Shown: piece after piece, positions 5,183-12,462 of the stretch
Position numbering within the stretch: the stretch's first letter is position 1
Layout: every line of letters starts with the position of its first letter
Origin: DATJBC01 sp035515515
Lineage (GTDB): Bacteria; Actinomycetota; Acidimicrobiia; Acidimicrobiales; UBA8190
Length of the DNA: 13,654 nucleotides
Direction of reading: 5' to 3'
NCBI GenBank assembly: GCA_035515515.1
Contig: DATJBC010000168.1
Span: 1-13,654 of the forward strand
Position numbers and translations under genes: made by a program
The notes under the pieces: model-generated
What the model was told of the DNA's origin: nothing
What the model saw: only the letters and a program-made list of their open reading frames with translations
Databases searched by the model: none

Positions 5183-7375
5183 GTGGTTCAACGTCGGGCG
5201 CGTTGGATTTCCGAGCACACGGTCACGTTCACGGCGGTGGTGCTCGTGCTAGCCGGAATGTTCTCGTTCATCGGGATGGCCGCCGCGTCGGCCACCGCCA
5301 CCGCCGCGGGTGTGCCCCTGGGCGACTACGCGGGCAACGACAGCCCCCAGGGGATCTCGTCGTTCGGCTCTACGACGGGCACGCACCCGACGCTCGCCAC
5401 CGACTACCTGGTGGGCTCGAACGGCTGGGGGGCCATGGAGTCCACCGGCAACCTGTCGTCGTGGCGGGGCTCGGGATACCGCCTCGTGCTCGGGGTGCCC
5501 ATCATCCCCGACGGGACCGGCGGCACGCTGGCCGCCGGGGCGTCAGGCGCCTACAACTCGTACTTCGTCACCCTGGCCCAGAACCTCGTGTCCGGGGGGC
5601 TCGGGAACGCCGTGCTGCGCCTGGGGTGGGAGTTCAACGGCAACTGGTACAACTGGTACGTCGGCAACTCCACCGACGCGGCGAACTTCGCGGCCTACTG
5701 GCGCAACATCGTGACCGCCATGCGGTCGGTGTCGGGCCAGTCGTTCTCGTTCCTGTGGAACCCCAACGGCTCGGGCCCCACCAACTACACCCCCGACCAG
5801 GCCTACCCGGGGGACTCCTACGTCGACTACGTCGGCACCGACATCTACGACAACTGCTGGTGCTCCCCCCAGACCCCGCAGAACGCCTGGTCGGCCCAGC
5901 TGTCCCAGGCCTGGGGGCTCAACTGGCTGGCGGGCTTCGCGGCCGCGCACGGCAAGGCCATCGCCTTCCCCGAGTGGTCGGTGGACTACCGCTCCGACGG
6001 GCACGGGCTCGGCGACGACCCGTACTTCATCAACCAGTTCGCCACCTGGATCGCCCAGAACAACGTGGCCTTCAGCGACATCTTCGCCTTCGACACCTCC
6101 GACCAGCAGAACGACATCACCGACGGGCGCTTCCCCAACGCCCTGGCGGCGTTCAGGGCCGACTTCGGCGGGGCCAGCGCCTCGCTGGGGTCGCCGTCGC
6201 CGTCACCGACGACGACCAAGCCGCCCACGCCCACCACGACCAAGCCGCCCACGCCCACCACCACGCGGCCCACGACGCCGGTGAGCTCCACGACCACCAC
6301 GGCGAGCACGACCACCACCACGGCCCCGACGGGGGGCGCGGTGCAGACGGTATCGGGCGCGCCCGGGGCGCCCGAGAGCCTGACGCTCTCGGTCACCGGG
6401 AGCACCGTCGACCTGTCGTGGAAGAACAGCTCCGGCAGCCTCGGCATCGACGTGTTCCGCGACGGCCGTGAGATCGCCTGGCCGGGCTGGCCGCTGCCCG
6501 CGCCCACCACCTACACCGACAGCAACGTGCCGAGCGGCGCGCACAGCTACTCGGTGTCGGCCTACAACTCGTCGGGCGTGGGGCCCTCGAGCGGCACGCT
6601 CACGGTCACCGTGGCGCCCACGGCCACCACCACCACGCCCACGTCCCCGTCCACGACCACGGCGCGTTCGGGGCGCCACCAGGGCCACAGCACCACGGGC
6701 GCCACCACGGCGGGCGCCGCCGCCCTCACCACCACGACGTCGCGCGGCGGGGGCTACTGGCTGGCCAGTGCGGCGGGCGGGGTGTTCGCCTACGGCGACG
6801 CCCCGTTCTACGGCTCGGCCTCCTCGGCGCACCTCACCCACCCGGTGGTGGGCATGGCGGCCACCCCCGACGGCGGCGGCTACTGGCTGGTGGCGTCGGA
6901 CGGCGGGGTGTTCTCCTACGGTGACGCCGGCTACGCCGGCTCGGCCTCCTCGGCGCATCTCTCCCACCCCGTCGTGGGCATGGCGTCCACCCCCGACGGC
7001 GGCGGCTACTGGCTGGTGGCCACCGACGGCGGGGTGTTCTCCTACGGCGACGCCCGCTACTACGGGGCGACGTCGTCCCAAGCGCTCTCCCACCCCGTCG
7101 TGGGCATCGCCGCCACCCCCGACGGGAACGGCTACTGGCTGGTGGGCTCGGCGGGCGGCGTCTACGTCTTCGGGGACGCCTGGCACTACGGCGCCACCGG
7201 CGCGGTGTCGTCCAACCACGTGGTGGGCATGGCGTCCACCCCCGACGGCGGCGGCTACTGGCTGGCCGGCGCGGACGGCGGGGTGTTCGCCCTCGGCGAC
7301 GCCACCTTCTACGGCTCGGCCGGCGCCGCCACCCTCGGCGGATCACAGGTGACCGCCGTGGTGGGACGGGCCTGA
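5183..7375 (+). CDS. Secreted GH26-like / FN3 / GYWL-repeat protein under riboswitch control
   Basis: Predicted 730-residue exported modular protein. A hydrophobic segment at residues 14-35 after RRAR acts as signal peptide or anchor, with possible cleavage in AAASATATAA. A GH26-like barrel spans 44-329, with likely acid/base E150 (RLGWEFNGNWYNW) and nucleophile E264 (FPEWSVD). A Thr/Pro/Ser linker covers about 330-395 (PPTPTTTK units), an FN3 domain 396-477, and a second Thr-rich linker 478-521. Five repeats of 42, 42, 42, 41 and 42 residues (GGGYWLVxxDGGVFSYGDAxxYG) fill 522-730 and may form a beta-propeller-like wall- or glycan-binding module. GTG 5183 is chosen because AGGGGGGAA lies 4 nt upstream. 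TTG 5081 lies inside the riboswitch. The likely role is a surface enzyme or adhesin that acts on extracellular glycan in response to c-di-GMP. The substrate is unknown. Confidence 0.85.
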   Translation: MVQRRARWISEHTVTFTAVVLVLAGMFSFIGMAAASATATAAGVPLGDYAGNDSPQGISSFGSTTGTHPTLATDYLVGSNGWGAMESTGNLSSWRGSGYRLVLGVPIIPDGTGGTLAAGASGAYNSYFVTLAQNLVSGGLGNAVLRLGWEFNGNWYNWYVGNSTDAANFAAYWRNIVTAMRSVSGQSFSFLWNPNGSGPTNYTPDQAYPGDSYVDYVGTDIYDNCWCSPQTPQNAWSAQLSQAWGLNWLAGFAAAHGKAIAFPEWSVDYRSDGHGLGDDPYFINQFATWIAQNNVAFSDIFAFDTSDQQNDITDGRFPNALAAFRADFGGASASLGSPSPSPTTTKPPTPTTTKPPTPTTTRPTTPVSSTTTTASTTTTTAPTGGAVQTVSGAPGAPESLTLSVTGSTVDLSWKNSSGSLGIDVFRDGREIAWPGWPLPAPTTYTDSNVPSGAHSYSVSAYNSSGVGPSSGTLTVTVAPTATTTTPTSPSTTTARSGRHQGHSTTGATTAGAAALTTTTSRGGGYWLASAAGGVFAYGDAPFYGSASSAHLTHPVVGMAATPDGGGYWLVASDGGVFSYGDAGYAGSASSAHLSHPVVGMASTPDGGGYWLVATDGGVFSYGDARYYGATSSQALSHPVVGIAATPDGNGYWLVGSAGGVYVFGDAWHYGATGAVSSNHVVGMASTPDGGGYWLAGADGGVFALGDATFYGSAGAATLGGSQVTAVVGRA
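5318..6169 (+). repeat. Copy 2 of the 852-bp duplicated GH26-like domain
   Basis: Gapless partner of 2529-3380. Both copies keep the two catalytic Glu codons, the DNCWCSPQTPQ loop with its paired Cys, and the GLGDDPYFINQFA segment. The copies are in direct orientation with the UbiA-family gene and the riboswitch between them. Confidence 0.88.
6746..7372 (+). repeat. Five tandem ~126-bp coding repeats (GYWL repeats)
   Basis: Five in-frame units begin at GGGYWL or GNGYWL. Each carries a GG(V)(F/Y)xxGDA segment, then an aromatic-rich FYGS-like turn, and the first four end in HxVVGMAxTPD. Units are 126, 126, 126, 123 and 126 bp long. DNA identity between units is high, especially over the GGCTACTGGCTGG and GGGTGTTC blocks, which makes the copy number prone to change by recombination. 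Confidence 0.9.
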
Positions 7376-7381
7376 CGCACC

Positions 7382-7412
7382 GGCGCCGCCGGCCCCGAGG
7401 GCGCGCGGCGCC
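7382..7412 (+). terminator. Hairpin after the riboswitch-controlled gene
   Basis: GGCGCCGC (7382-7389) pairs perfectly with GCGGCGCC (7405-7412). The enclosed bases can form an inner GCCC/GGGC stem (7392-7395/7399-7402). It starts 7 nt after the TGA, the position of a terminator, but lacks a U tract. Confidence 0.5.
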
Positions 7413-7437
7413 CCCCGCCCACGGCGCCCGTCACCGG

Positions 7438-7443
7438 TAGGCT
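7438..7443 (+). promoter_or_regulatory. -10 box (TAGGCT) suggesting a leaderless histidine kinase mRNA
   Basis: TAGGCT lies 9 nt before the GTG at 7453. With the usual 6-9 nt from -10 to start site, transcription would begin at or within a few bases of the start codon. This fits the lack of a good ribosome-binding site there; only a weak GGTAGG lies 11 nt upstream. Confidence 0.4.
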
Positions 7444-7452
7444 CGTCTGTCG

Positions 7453-10400
7453 GTGAGCCGCCAGGCACGAGGGGTGGGACCGCGAGGCCGCGCCCGCGGG
7501 CGCGGCCGCCGCCGGGGCCGGATCGAGCCGCCCAGCTGGGAGGCCGCCCCCGACCTGGGGTCCATCGTCCCCGACGACCACGGGCCCGAGGCCGACCGCC
7601 TGCTGCGCCAGGCCCTGGGGCGCCACATGATCCTGGGCGAGGCCGCCCTGGTGGCGGCCTGGGTCCTGTTCTCGGTGGTGGTCTTCCACTTCCTGACCAC
7701 CAACCACCCCACCGGGGCCACCGTCACCCTGGCGTGGCTGTTCGTGGGGGGCAGCTTCGTGATGGTGCTCGTGATCCTGCTCTTCCGGCGGGTGGCCGAG
7801 CGCCGCATCCGCCTGGGGCTGCACGACGCCGCGGTGGCGCTGCGCTCCATCCAGTCTGTGACCGACCCCGCCCTGTCGTTCCTCCCCCTCGACGCCCTCC
7901 TCGACGAGCTGCTGGCCCGCACGGGCGAGGTGGTGGGCGGGGACGTGGCCACCATCTTCCTCGTCACCGGGGACGGCACCAGCCTGACGGTGCGGGCCTC
8001 GGCCGGCCTGGACGAGCACACCGAGGGCCTCCTGGTCCGGGTGGGCGAGGGCGTGGTGGGGGAGGTGGCGGCGCGCGCCGAGGCCGTGATCGTGAACGAC
8101 GTGGCCGCCGTCCCCACGGCCCCGGTGCTGCGCGAGCGGGTGGCCTCCATGCTGGCGGCCCCCTTGCTCGTGGGCGACAGCGTCATCGGCGTGGTGCAGG
8201 TGGGCACGCGCGTCCGTCACCGCTTCGACGCCCGCGACCTGCAGCTGCTGCAGCTCGTGGCCGACCGCTGCGGCGCCTCCATCGAGCGCGCCCGCCTCGA
8301 CGAGGCCGAGCGCCGCAGCCGCCTGGGGGCCGAGCACGCCCGCCAGCACGTGGCCCTGCTGGCCCGGGCGGGCGACGTGCTCGCCACCGCGCTGGAGTCC
8401 TACGACGAGGCCATGGTGCGGCTGGTGGACGTGGTGGTGCCCTCGTTCGCCGACTGGTTCGCCGTCGACGTGGTGGACGAGGAGGGGTCCTTGCGCCGGG
8501 TGGCCCACGGGGGCCAGGGGCGGTGGGAGGCCGACCCCGGCCGCCACCCCCATCCCGACGGCGAGGCGCTGGTGCACCGGGTGCTCGCCACCGGGCGCCC
8601 CGAGGTCGTGCTGCGCACCGGGCGCCAGGGCCCGCCCCACGGCGGGGAGCCGGCCGTGCCCGGGGCCTACGAGGAGCCCTCCCTGGGACTGGGCATCGAG
8701 TCCATGTTCGTCGTGCCCGTGCACCTGCGGGGGTTGTCGTTCGGGGCGCTCAGCTTCGCCACCGGCATCGGCCGCCGCGGCTATCGCCGTTCGGACCTCG
8801 AGACGGCGCGGGGCCTGGCCGAGCGGGTGGCCATCGCCGTGGAGCGGGTCCTGCTGTGGAGCGAGAGCCGCCACGCCGAGCTGGCCGCCACCCGCCACGC
8901 CGCCCAGCTGCGGCGCCTCATGGAGGCCGCCCTGGCGGTGAACGCCCCGCTGGCCGAGTCGCAGGTGCTGCGGGTGCTGTCCGAGCACGCCCGACGGGTG
9001 CTCGACGCCGAGCAGGCCGTGGTGGTGGTCCTCCCCCCGGGGATGGAGGCCGTGGGCGCCGACGAGGCCGAGCCCCGGGTGGAGGTCATGGCGCCCCGGC
9101 ACATGGCCGACTCCGCCTCGGCCGTGGTCGAGGCCGCCTGCCGGGCGGTGGTGCAGGCCAACCGGCCCCTGCGCCAGGGCGGGCCCAGCGACGTCCCCGA
9201 CCCGGCCGTGGCGGTGGCCGACGTGTCGGCGGGCGCCCGCGCCGTCCCCTGGATGGGGGTGCCCCTGGTGGACTCCACGGGCGCCCATCCCCGGGCCATC
9301 GTGGTGCTCGGCCGGGACCGGGCCTTCAACGCCGAGGACGAGTCGGTGCTCGTGCTCCTGGCCCAGATGGCCACCGTGGCCCTCGACAACGCCCGCCTCT
9401 ACCAGGCGGTGCAGGGCAACGAGCAGCGCCTCCAGGCCGTGGTGGAGTCCTCGCCCCTGGCCATCGCCGAGCTGGGGCTGGACGGGTCGGCCCGGTGGTG
9501 GAACCGGGCGGCCGGGGCCCTGCTCAGCTGGGACGGGCCCGGCGACGGGGAGCGGCGCGTGCCCGCCGCCGGCGAGACGGCGGCCACGTCGCTCGCCTGG
9601 CTGTGGGACCGCACCCGCCACGGCGAGGCCACGGTGGGCCTGCAGGTGGGAGCGGTGCGCGACGACGAGGTGCGCGAGCTGTCGGTGTCGACCGCCCCCC
9701 TCCTTGACCACGAGGGCATGGTGACGGGCATCCTGGCGGTGGCCGAGGACGTCACCGAGCGCCAGCGCATGCTCGAGCAGTTCCAGCAGGCCGAGCGCCT
9801 GGGGGCCATGGCCCGCATGGCGGGCGGCGTGGCGCACGACTTCAACAACCTGCTCACGGTGATCCTGGGGTGCAGCGAGATCCTCCTGCGCCGCATGGAC
9901 GAGGCCGACCCCCTGGCGGCCGAGGTCCAGGCCATCGAGCGGGCCGGCCAGCGGGCCGCCGCCCTCACCAGCCAGCTCCTCGCCATCGGGCACCGCCAGG
10001 TGGGCCAGCCCGAGGTCGTGGACCCCGACGCCGTGGTGGGCGCCATGGAGCCCATGCTGCTGCGGGTGATGGGCGAGGACGTCCAGCTCGAGGTGGTGCC
10101 GGCCGACCCCCCCGGGCGCATCCTGGCGGACCCCGCCGAGCTGGAGCGGGCCATCTTGAACATGGCCATCAACGCCCGCGACGCCATGCCCAAGGGGGGG
10201 CGCCTGGTGGTGCGCACCCGGGTGGTGGGCACCGACCAGCCCCTGGCGCAGCGCATCGTGGCCCTGGCGGTGAGCGACACCGGCACCGGCATGGACGCCG
10301 AGACCGCCGAGCACTGCTTCGAGCCCTTCTACACCACCAAGGGCATGGCCAAGGGCACCGGCCTGGGGCTGGCGGCCGTGCACGGCATGGTCACCCAGGC

Positions 10401-10947
10401 GGGCGGGCAGGTGAGCGTGGACACCGCCCCGGGGCGGGGCACCACCATCACCATGTGGTTCCCGGCCGTGGAGGACGAAGCCGAGGCGCTCGTGGCCGCC
10501 CCCGGCGACGACTCGGGCGAGGAGGGCGACGAGCTCGTGCTGGTGGTGGAGGACGAGGACGAGCTGCGCCGGCTGGCGGTGCGGGCCCTGGAGGAGCGGG
10601 GCTACCTGGTGCTGGCGGCCGCCCACGGGGCCGAGGCCCTGGCGGTGACGGGCTCGTTGGAGCGCCCCGTGGACCTGCTCGTCACCGACGTCGTCATGCC
10701 CGAGATGAGCGGGGTGGAGCTGGCCGAGGCCCTGGCCGGGCGGTGGCCGTCGCTGGCGGTGCTGTTCATGTCGGGGCACCTGGACGAGCACGCCATGGCC
10801 CGCCACCCTCTCGATCCCGACGCCGACCTGCTGGCCAAGCCCTTCACCCCTGCCCAGCTGGGCCGGCGCGTCCGCCACGCCCTCGACGTGGCCGCCACCC
10901 AGCGGGCTCGGGCCCCGGAGCTGCGCGCCCGGGCCACGGGCACCTGA
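7453..10947 (+). CDS. Hybrid sensor histidine kinase (2 TM, 3 GAF, PAS, HisKA, HATPase, REC)
   Basis: Predicted 1164-residue membrane-bound hybrid kinase. An Arg/Gly-rich N-terminus of about 55 residues precedes two membrane helices at 60-81 and 92-113 with only a short loop, so sensing is probably cytoplasmic. GAF-like domains lie at about 143-283, 295-467 and 481-650, then a PAS domain at 656-770. The HisKA H-box is GGVAHDFNNLL with phosphorylated H795. The HATPase domain (about 890-1006) shows an N-box with N903/N907 (LNMAINARDAM), DTGTGMD and a GTGLGL lid. The C-terminal receiver (1029-1148) has acidic E1033-D1036, phospho-acceptor D1079 (VTDVVMPEMSG) and K1129 (AKPF). GTG 7453 is the probable start; ATG 7627 would remove the N-terminus just before TM1. 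The gene ends 3 bp from the stop of a convergent response regulator, a possible partner. Signal bound by the GAF domains is unknown. Confidence 0.9.
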   Translation: MSRQARGVGPRGRARGRGRRRGRIEPPSWEAAPDLGSIVPDDHGPEADRLLRQALGRHMILGEAALVAAWVLFSVVVFHFLTTNHPTGATVTLAWLFVGGSFVMVLVILLFRRVAERRIRLGLHDAAVALRSIQSVTDPALSFLPLDALLDELLARTGEVVGGDVATIFLVTGDGTSLTVRASAGLDEHTEGLLVRVGEGVVGEVAARAEAVIVNDVAAVPTAPVLRERVASMLAAPLLVGDSVIGVVQVGTRVRHRFDARDLQLLQLVADRCGASIERARLDEAERRSRLGAEHARQHVALLARAGDVLATALESYDEAMVRLVDVVVPSFADWFAVDVVDEEGSLRRVAHGGQGRWEADPGRHPHPDGEALVHRVLATGRPEVVLRTGRQGPPHGGEPAVPGAYEEPSLGLGIESMFVVPVHLRGLSFGALSFATGIGRRGYRRSDLETARGLAERVAIAVERVLLWSESRHAELAATRHAAQLRRLMEAALAVNAPLAESQVLRVLSEHARRVLDAEQAVVVVLPPGMEAVGADEAEPRVEVMAPRHMADSASAVVEAACRAVVQANRPLRQGGPSDVPDPAVAVADVSAGARAVPWMGVPLVDSTGAHPRAIVVLGRDRAFNAEDESVLVLLAQMATVALDNARLYQAVQGNEQRLQAVVESSPLAIAELGLDGSARWWNRAAGALLSWDGPGDGERRVPAAGETAATSLAWLWDRTRHGEATVGLQVGAVRDDEVRELSVSTAPLLDHEGMVTGILAVAEDVTERQRMLEQFQQAERLGAMARMAGGVAHDFNNLLTVILGCSEILLRRMDEADPLAAEVQAIERAGQRAAALTSQLLAIGHRQVGQPEVVDPDAVVGAMEPMLLRVMGEDVQLEVVPADPPGRILADPAELERAILNMAINARDAMPKGGRLVVRTRVVGTDQPLAQRIVALAVSDTGTGMDAETAEHCFEPFYTTKGMAKGTGLGLAAVHGMVTQAGGQVSVDTAPGRGTTITMWFPAVEDEAEALVAAPGDDSGEEGDELVLVVEDEDELRRLAVRALEERGYLVLAAAHGAEALAVTGSLERPVDLLVTDVVMPEMSGVELAEALAGRWPSLAVLFMSGHLDEHAMARHPLDPDADLLAKPFTPAQLGRRVRHALDVAATQRARAPELRARATGT

Positions 10948-10950
10948 GGC

Positions 10951-11697
10951 TCACGGCTCGAAGCGGTATCCCACGCCCCGGACGGTCCGCACCCAGCGGG
11001 GCTTGTCGGGGTCGGCCTCGATCTTGCGGCGGATGCGGCGGATGTGCTCGGTCACCGTCCCGGCGTCCTGCCATTCCGAGGAGGAGTCCCACACCTGGGC
11101 GAGCAGCTGCTCCCGGGTGAAGACCTGGCGGGGGGACCCGGCCAGGAAGGCGAGCAGGGCGAACTCCTTGGCGGTGGTCTCCACCAGCGACCCCCGCACG
11201 GTGATCTCCCGGGCCAGCGTGTCGATGCGGAGCTCGTCGAACTCCATGAGCGCGGAGGTGGGCGCCGCGCTGCGGGGGGTGGCCCGGCGCAGGACGGTGC
11301 CCACCCGGGCGGCCAGCTCGGCGGCCGAGAAGGGCTTCACCACGTAGTCGTCGGCCCCCAGCTTGAGCCCCAGCACCCGGTCGGTCTCCTGGCCCCTGGC
11401 GGTGACCAGGATCACCGGGACCTCGCTGGTGCGGCGGATGGCGGCCAGGATGTCGAAGCCGTTCTCGCTGGTCAGCATGACGTCCAGGATGACCAGGTCG
11501 GGAGGGGCCTTGGCCAGGGCCTCGGTGGCCTCGGCCCCGGTGGTGGCCTCGCTCACCCGGTAGCCCTCGACCTCCAGCAGGCGCACCAGCACCCCCCGCA
11601 CCTCGGGGTCGTCGTCCACGACGAGCAGCTTCCCCGGCGACCGGGACGGGATCCCGGCTGCGCGGACGGGTTCCGCCGTTCCCACCTTCACCACCAT
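10951..11697 (-). CDS. OmpR/PhoB-family response regulator
   Basis: Predicted 248-residue DNA-binding response regulator. The receiver domain (about 22-140) has the acidic pocket D28-D30 (VVDDDPE), phospho-acceptor D72 (VILDVML), T99 (VTARG) and K121 (VVKPF). A winged-helix output domain covers about 150-246, with the typical TAKEFALLAFLA, REQLLAQVWD and RTVRGVGYRFEP segments. An about 20-residue extension precedes the receiver. The start is the ATG at 11695-11697, with AGGGGGA on the reverse strand (+ strand 11706-11712) about 8 nt upstream. It is transcribed toward the hybrid kinase, the two stops being 3 bp apart, and away from the small gene at 11930. The kinase has its own receiver, so a phosphorelay or an orphan role are both open. 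Target genes are unknown. Confidence 0.93.
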   Translation of the reverse strand: MVVKVGTAEPVRAAGIPSRSPGKLLVVDDDPEVRGVLVRLLEVEGYRVSEATTGAEATEALAKAPPDLVILDVMLTSENGFDILAAIRRTSEVPVILVTARGQETDRVLGLKLGADDYVVKPFSAAELAARVGTVLRRATPRSAAPTSALMEFDELRIDTLAREITVRGSLVETTAKEFALLAFLAGSPRQVFTREQLLAQVWDSSSEWQDAGTVTEHIRRIRRKIEADPDKPRWVRTVRGVGYRFEP

Positions 11698-11740
11698 GGT
11701 CTCGATCCCCCTGCCACTAGGGCAACTTGTCCAACCACTC

Positions 11741-11746
11741 AGCGTA
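11741..11746 (-). promoter_or_regulatory. Possible -10 box (TACGCT) for the response regulator
   Basis: On the reverse strand this reads TACGCT, a TANNNT-type -10 element. Transcription would start near 11734, giving a leader of about 37 nt. No clear -35 element is seen. The 232-bp region between this gene and the divergent TTG start at 11930 shows no other strong signal that I can support. Confidence 0.3.
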
Positions 11747-11929
11747 GCTGGGCCGCCGGGCAGGGGGAAGGGCTGTCGGCTACTTTCCGCACCCTATCGC
11801 CACTACCAGGGGCCTTCGACGGGTGCACGGGAGTTGGGGGCGCGTTGATCGGGTGTAGGCCGTGGTGTGGGCTGTGTCGTGCACACTCCATCCGTGGCGG
11901 TCGGTCTGCGATCCAAGGGGGGATCCCGG

Positions 11930-12394
11930 TTGGCCTCGGTGCTGGACGGGTCCTCCACGGAGGACCCGTCCCCCGGGCCGCTCTCGGTGCTCGTGGTGGG
12001 CACCGACGACTGGGCCATCGAGCAGTCGGCCACCGAGCTCGAGGCCGAGGGGTGCCGGGTGCTGCGCTGCCACGAGCCGGGGGAACCGGCCTTCCCGTGC
12101 AACGCCCTGCTCGAAGGGCGGACCTGCCCCCTGGACGTGGGCTTCGAGGTGGTTGTGACGGCGCGGGCCCGTCCGCTGCCCGAGCCGTCGCGAGCCGAGA
12201 TGGGCGTGGTGTGCGCCCTGCACGCCGGCAAGCCCCTGGTCGTGGCGGGCGTAGCCTCAGAGCGACCGTTCGGGCCGTGGGCCTCGCTGACGGTGGAACA
12301 AGGTGGTGACGTTGCAACGGCGTGTGAGAAGGTGGTGGCCGACGAGGCCGTGGGTGCTGCTCGTACAGAGGAAGCCGTTCGCCATGCTCAGTAG
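11930..12394 (+). CDS. Unrecognised 154-residue protein with Cys/His-rich motif
   Basis: I cannot assign a function. The core starts with a Rossmann- or receiver-like strand-loop (SVLVVGTDDWAIEQ, with D26-D27-W28) followed by a helix and RVLRCHEPG. This gives an alpha/beta look similar to the start of a CheY-like fold but without its phosphorylation site. C47, H48, C57 and C66 (RCHEPGEPAFPCNAL then RTCPLD) are spaced like a possible metal or Fe-S site, and C95 follows in VVCALHAGKPLVVAG. The TTG at 11930 is chosen for its ribosome-binding run AAGGGGGGA (11915-11923), 6 nt upstream. GTG 11867 or GTG 11987 are alternatives. A perfect 13-bp inverted repeat lies at codons 5-14. The gene ends 68 bp before pilT on the same strand, so the two could be co-transcribed. 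Confidence 0.7.
   Translation: MASVLDGSSTEDPSPGPLSVLVVGTDDWAIEQSATELEAEGCRVLRCHEPGEPAFPCNALLEGRTCPLDVGFEVVVTARARPLPEPSRAEMGVVCALHAGKPLVVAGVASERPFGPWASLTVEQGGDVATACEKVVADEAVGAARTEEAVRHAQ
11944..11971 (+). repeat. Perfect 13-bp inverted repeat just inside the small gene
   Basis: GGACGGGTCCTCC (11944-11956) and GGAGGACCCGTCC (11959-11971) are exact reverse complements separated by AC. In RNA this gives a very stable hairpin with a CACG loop, beginning 11 nt after the TTG start codon. No U tract follows. Confidence 0.9.
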
Positions 12395-12462
12395 CACCGT
12401 CCTCCGTGCCGACACGGGCGCGCACGCGCCGCGCAGCTCCCGCTGACGTCGGCGGCGCACCC

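Noticed and set aside
6180..6330. Thr/Pro codon repeats (CCACGACCA-type) as a possible CRISPR or satellite array
   Set aside because: They are in frame and encode a normal Thr/Pro linker between two domains, with no spacers between units.
6746..7372. Regular ~126-bp units as a mobile element or CRISPR-like array
   Set aside because: The units form one open frame with conserved protein motifs and no spacer diversity, so they are protein repeats.
7309..10878. Very long open frame on the - strand opposite the hybrid kinase (about 1189 codons)
   Set aside because: It is a shadow of GC-rich codon bias. The product is a low-complexity His/Gly/Gln/Arg-rich string with no domain, while the + strand shows a complete kinase with all motifs.
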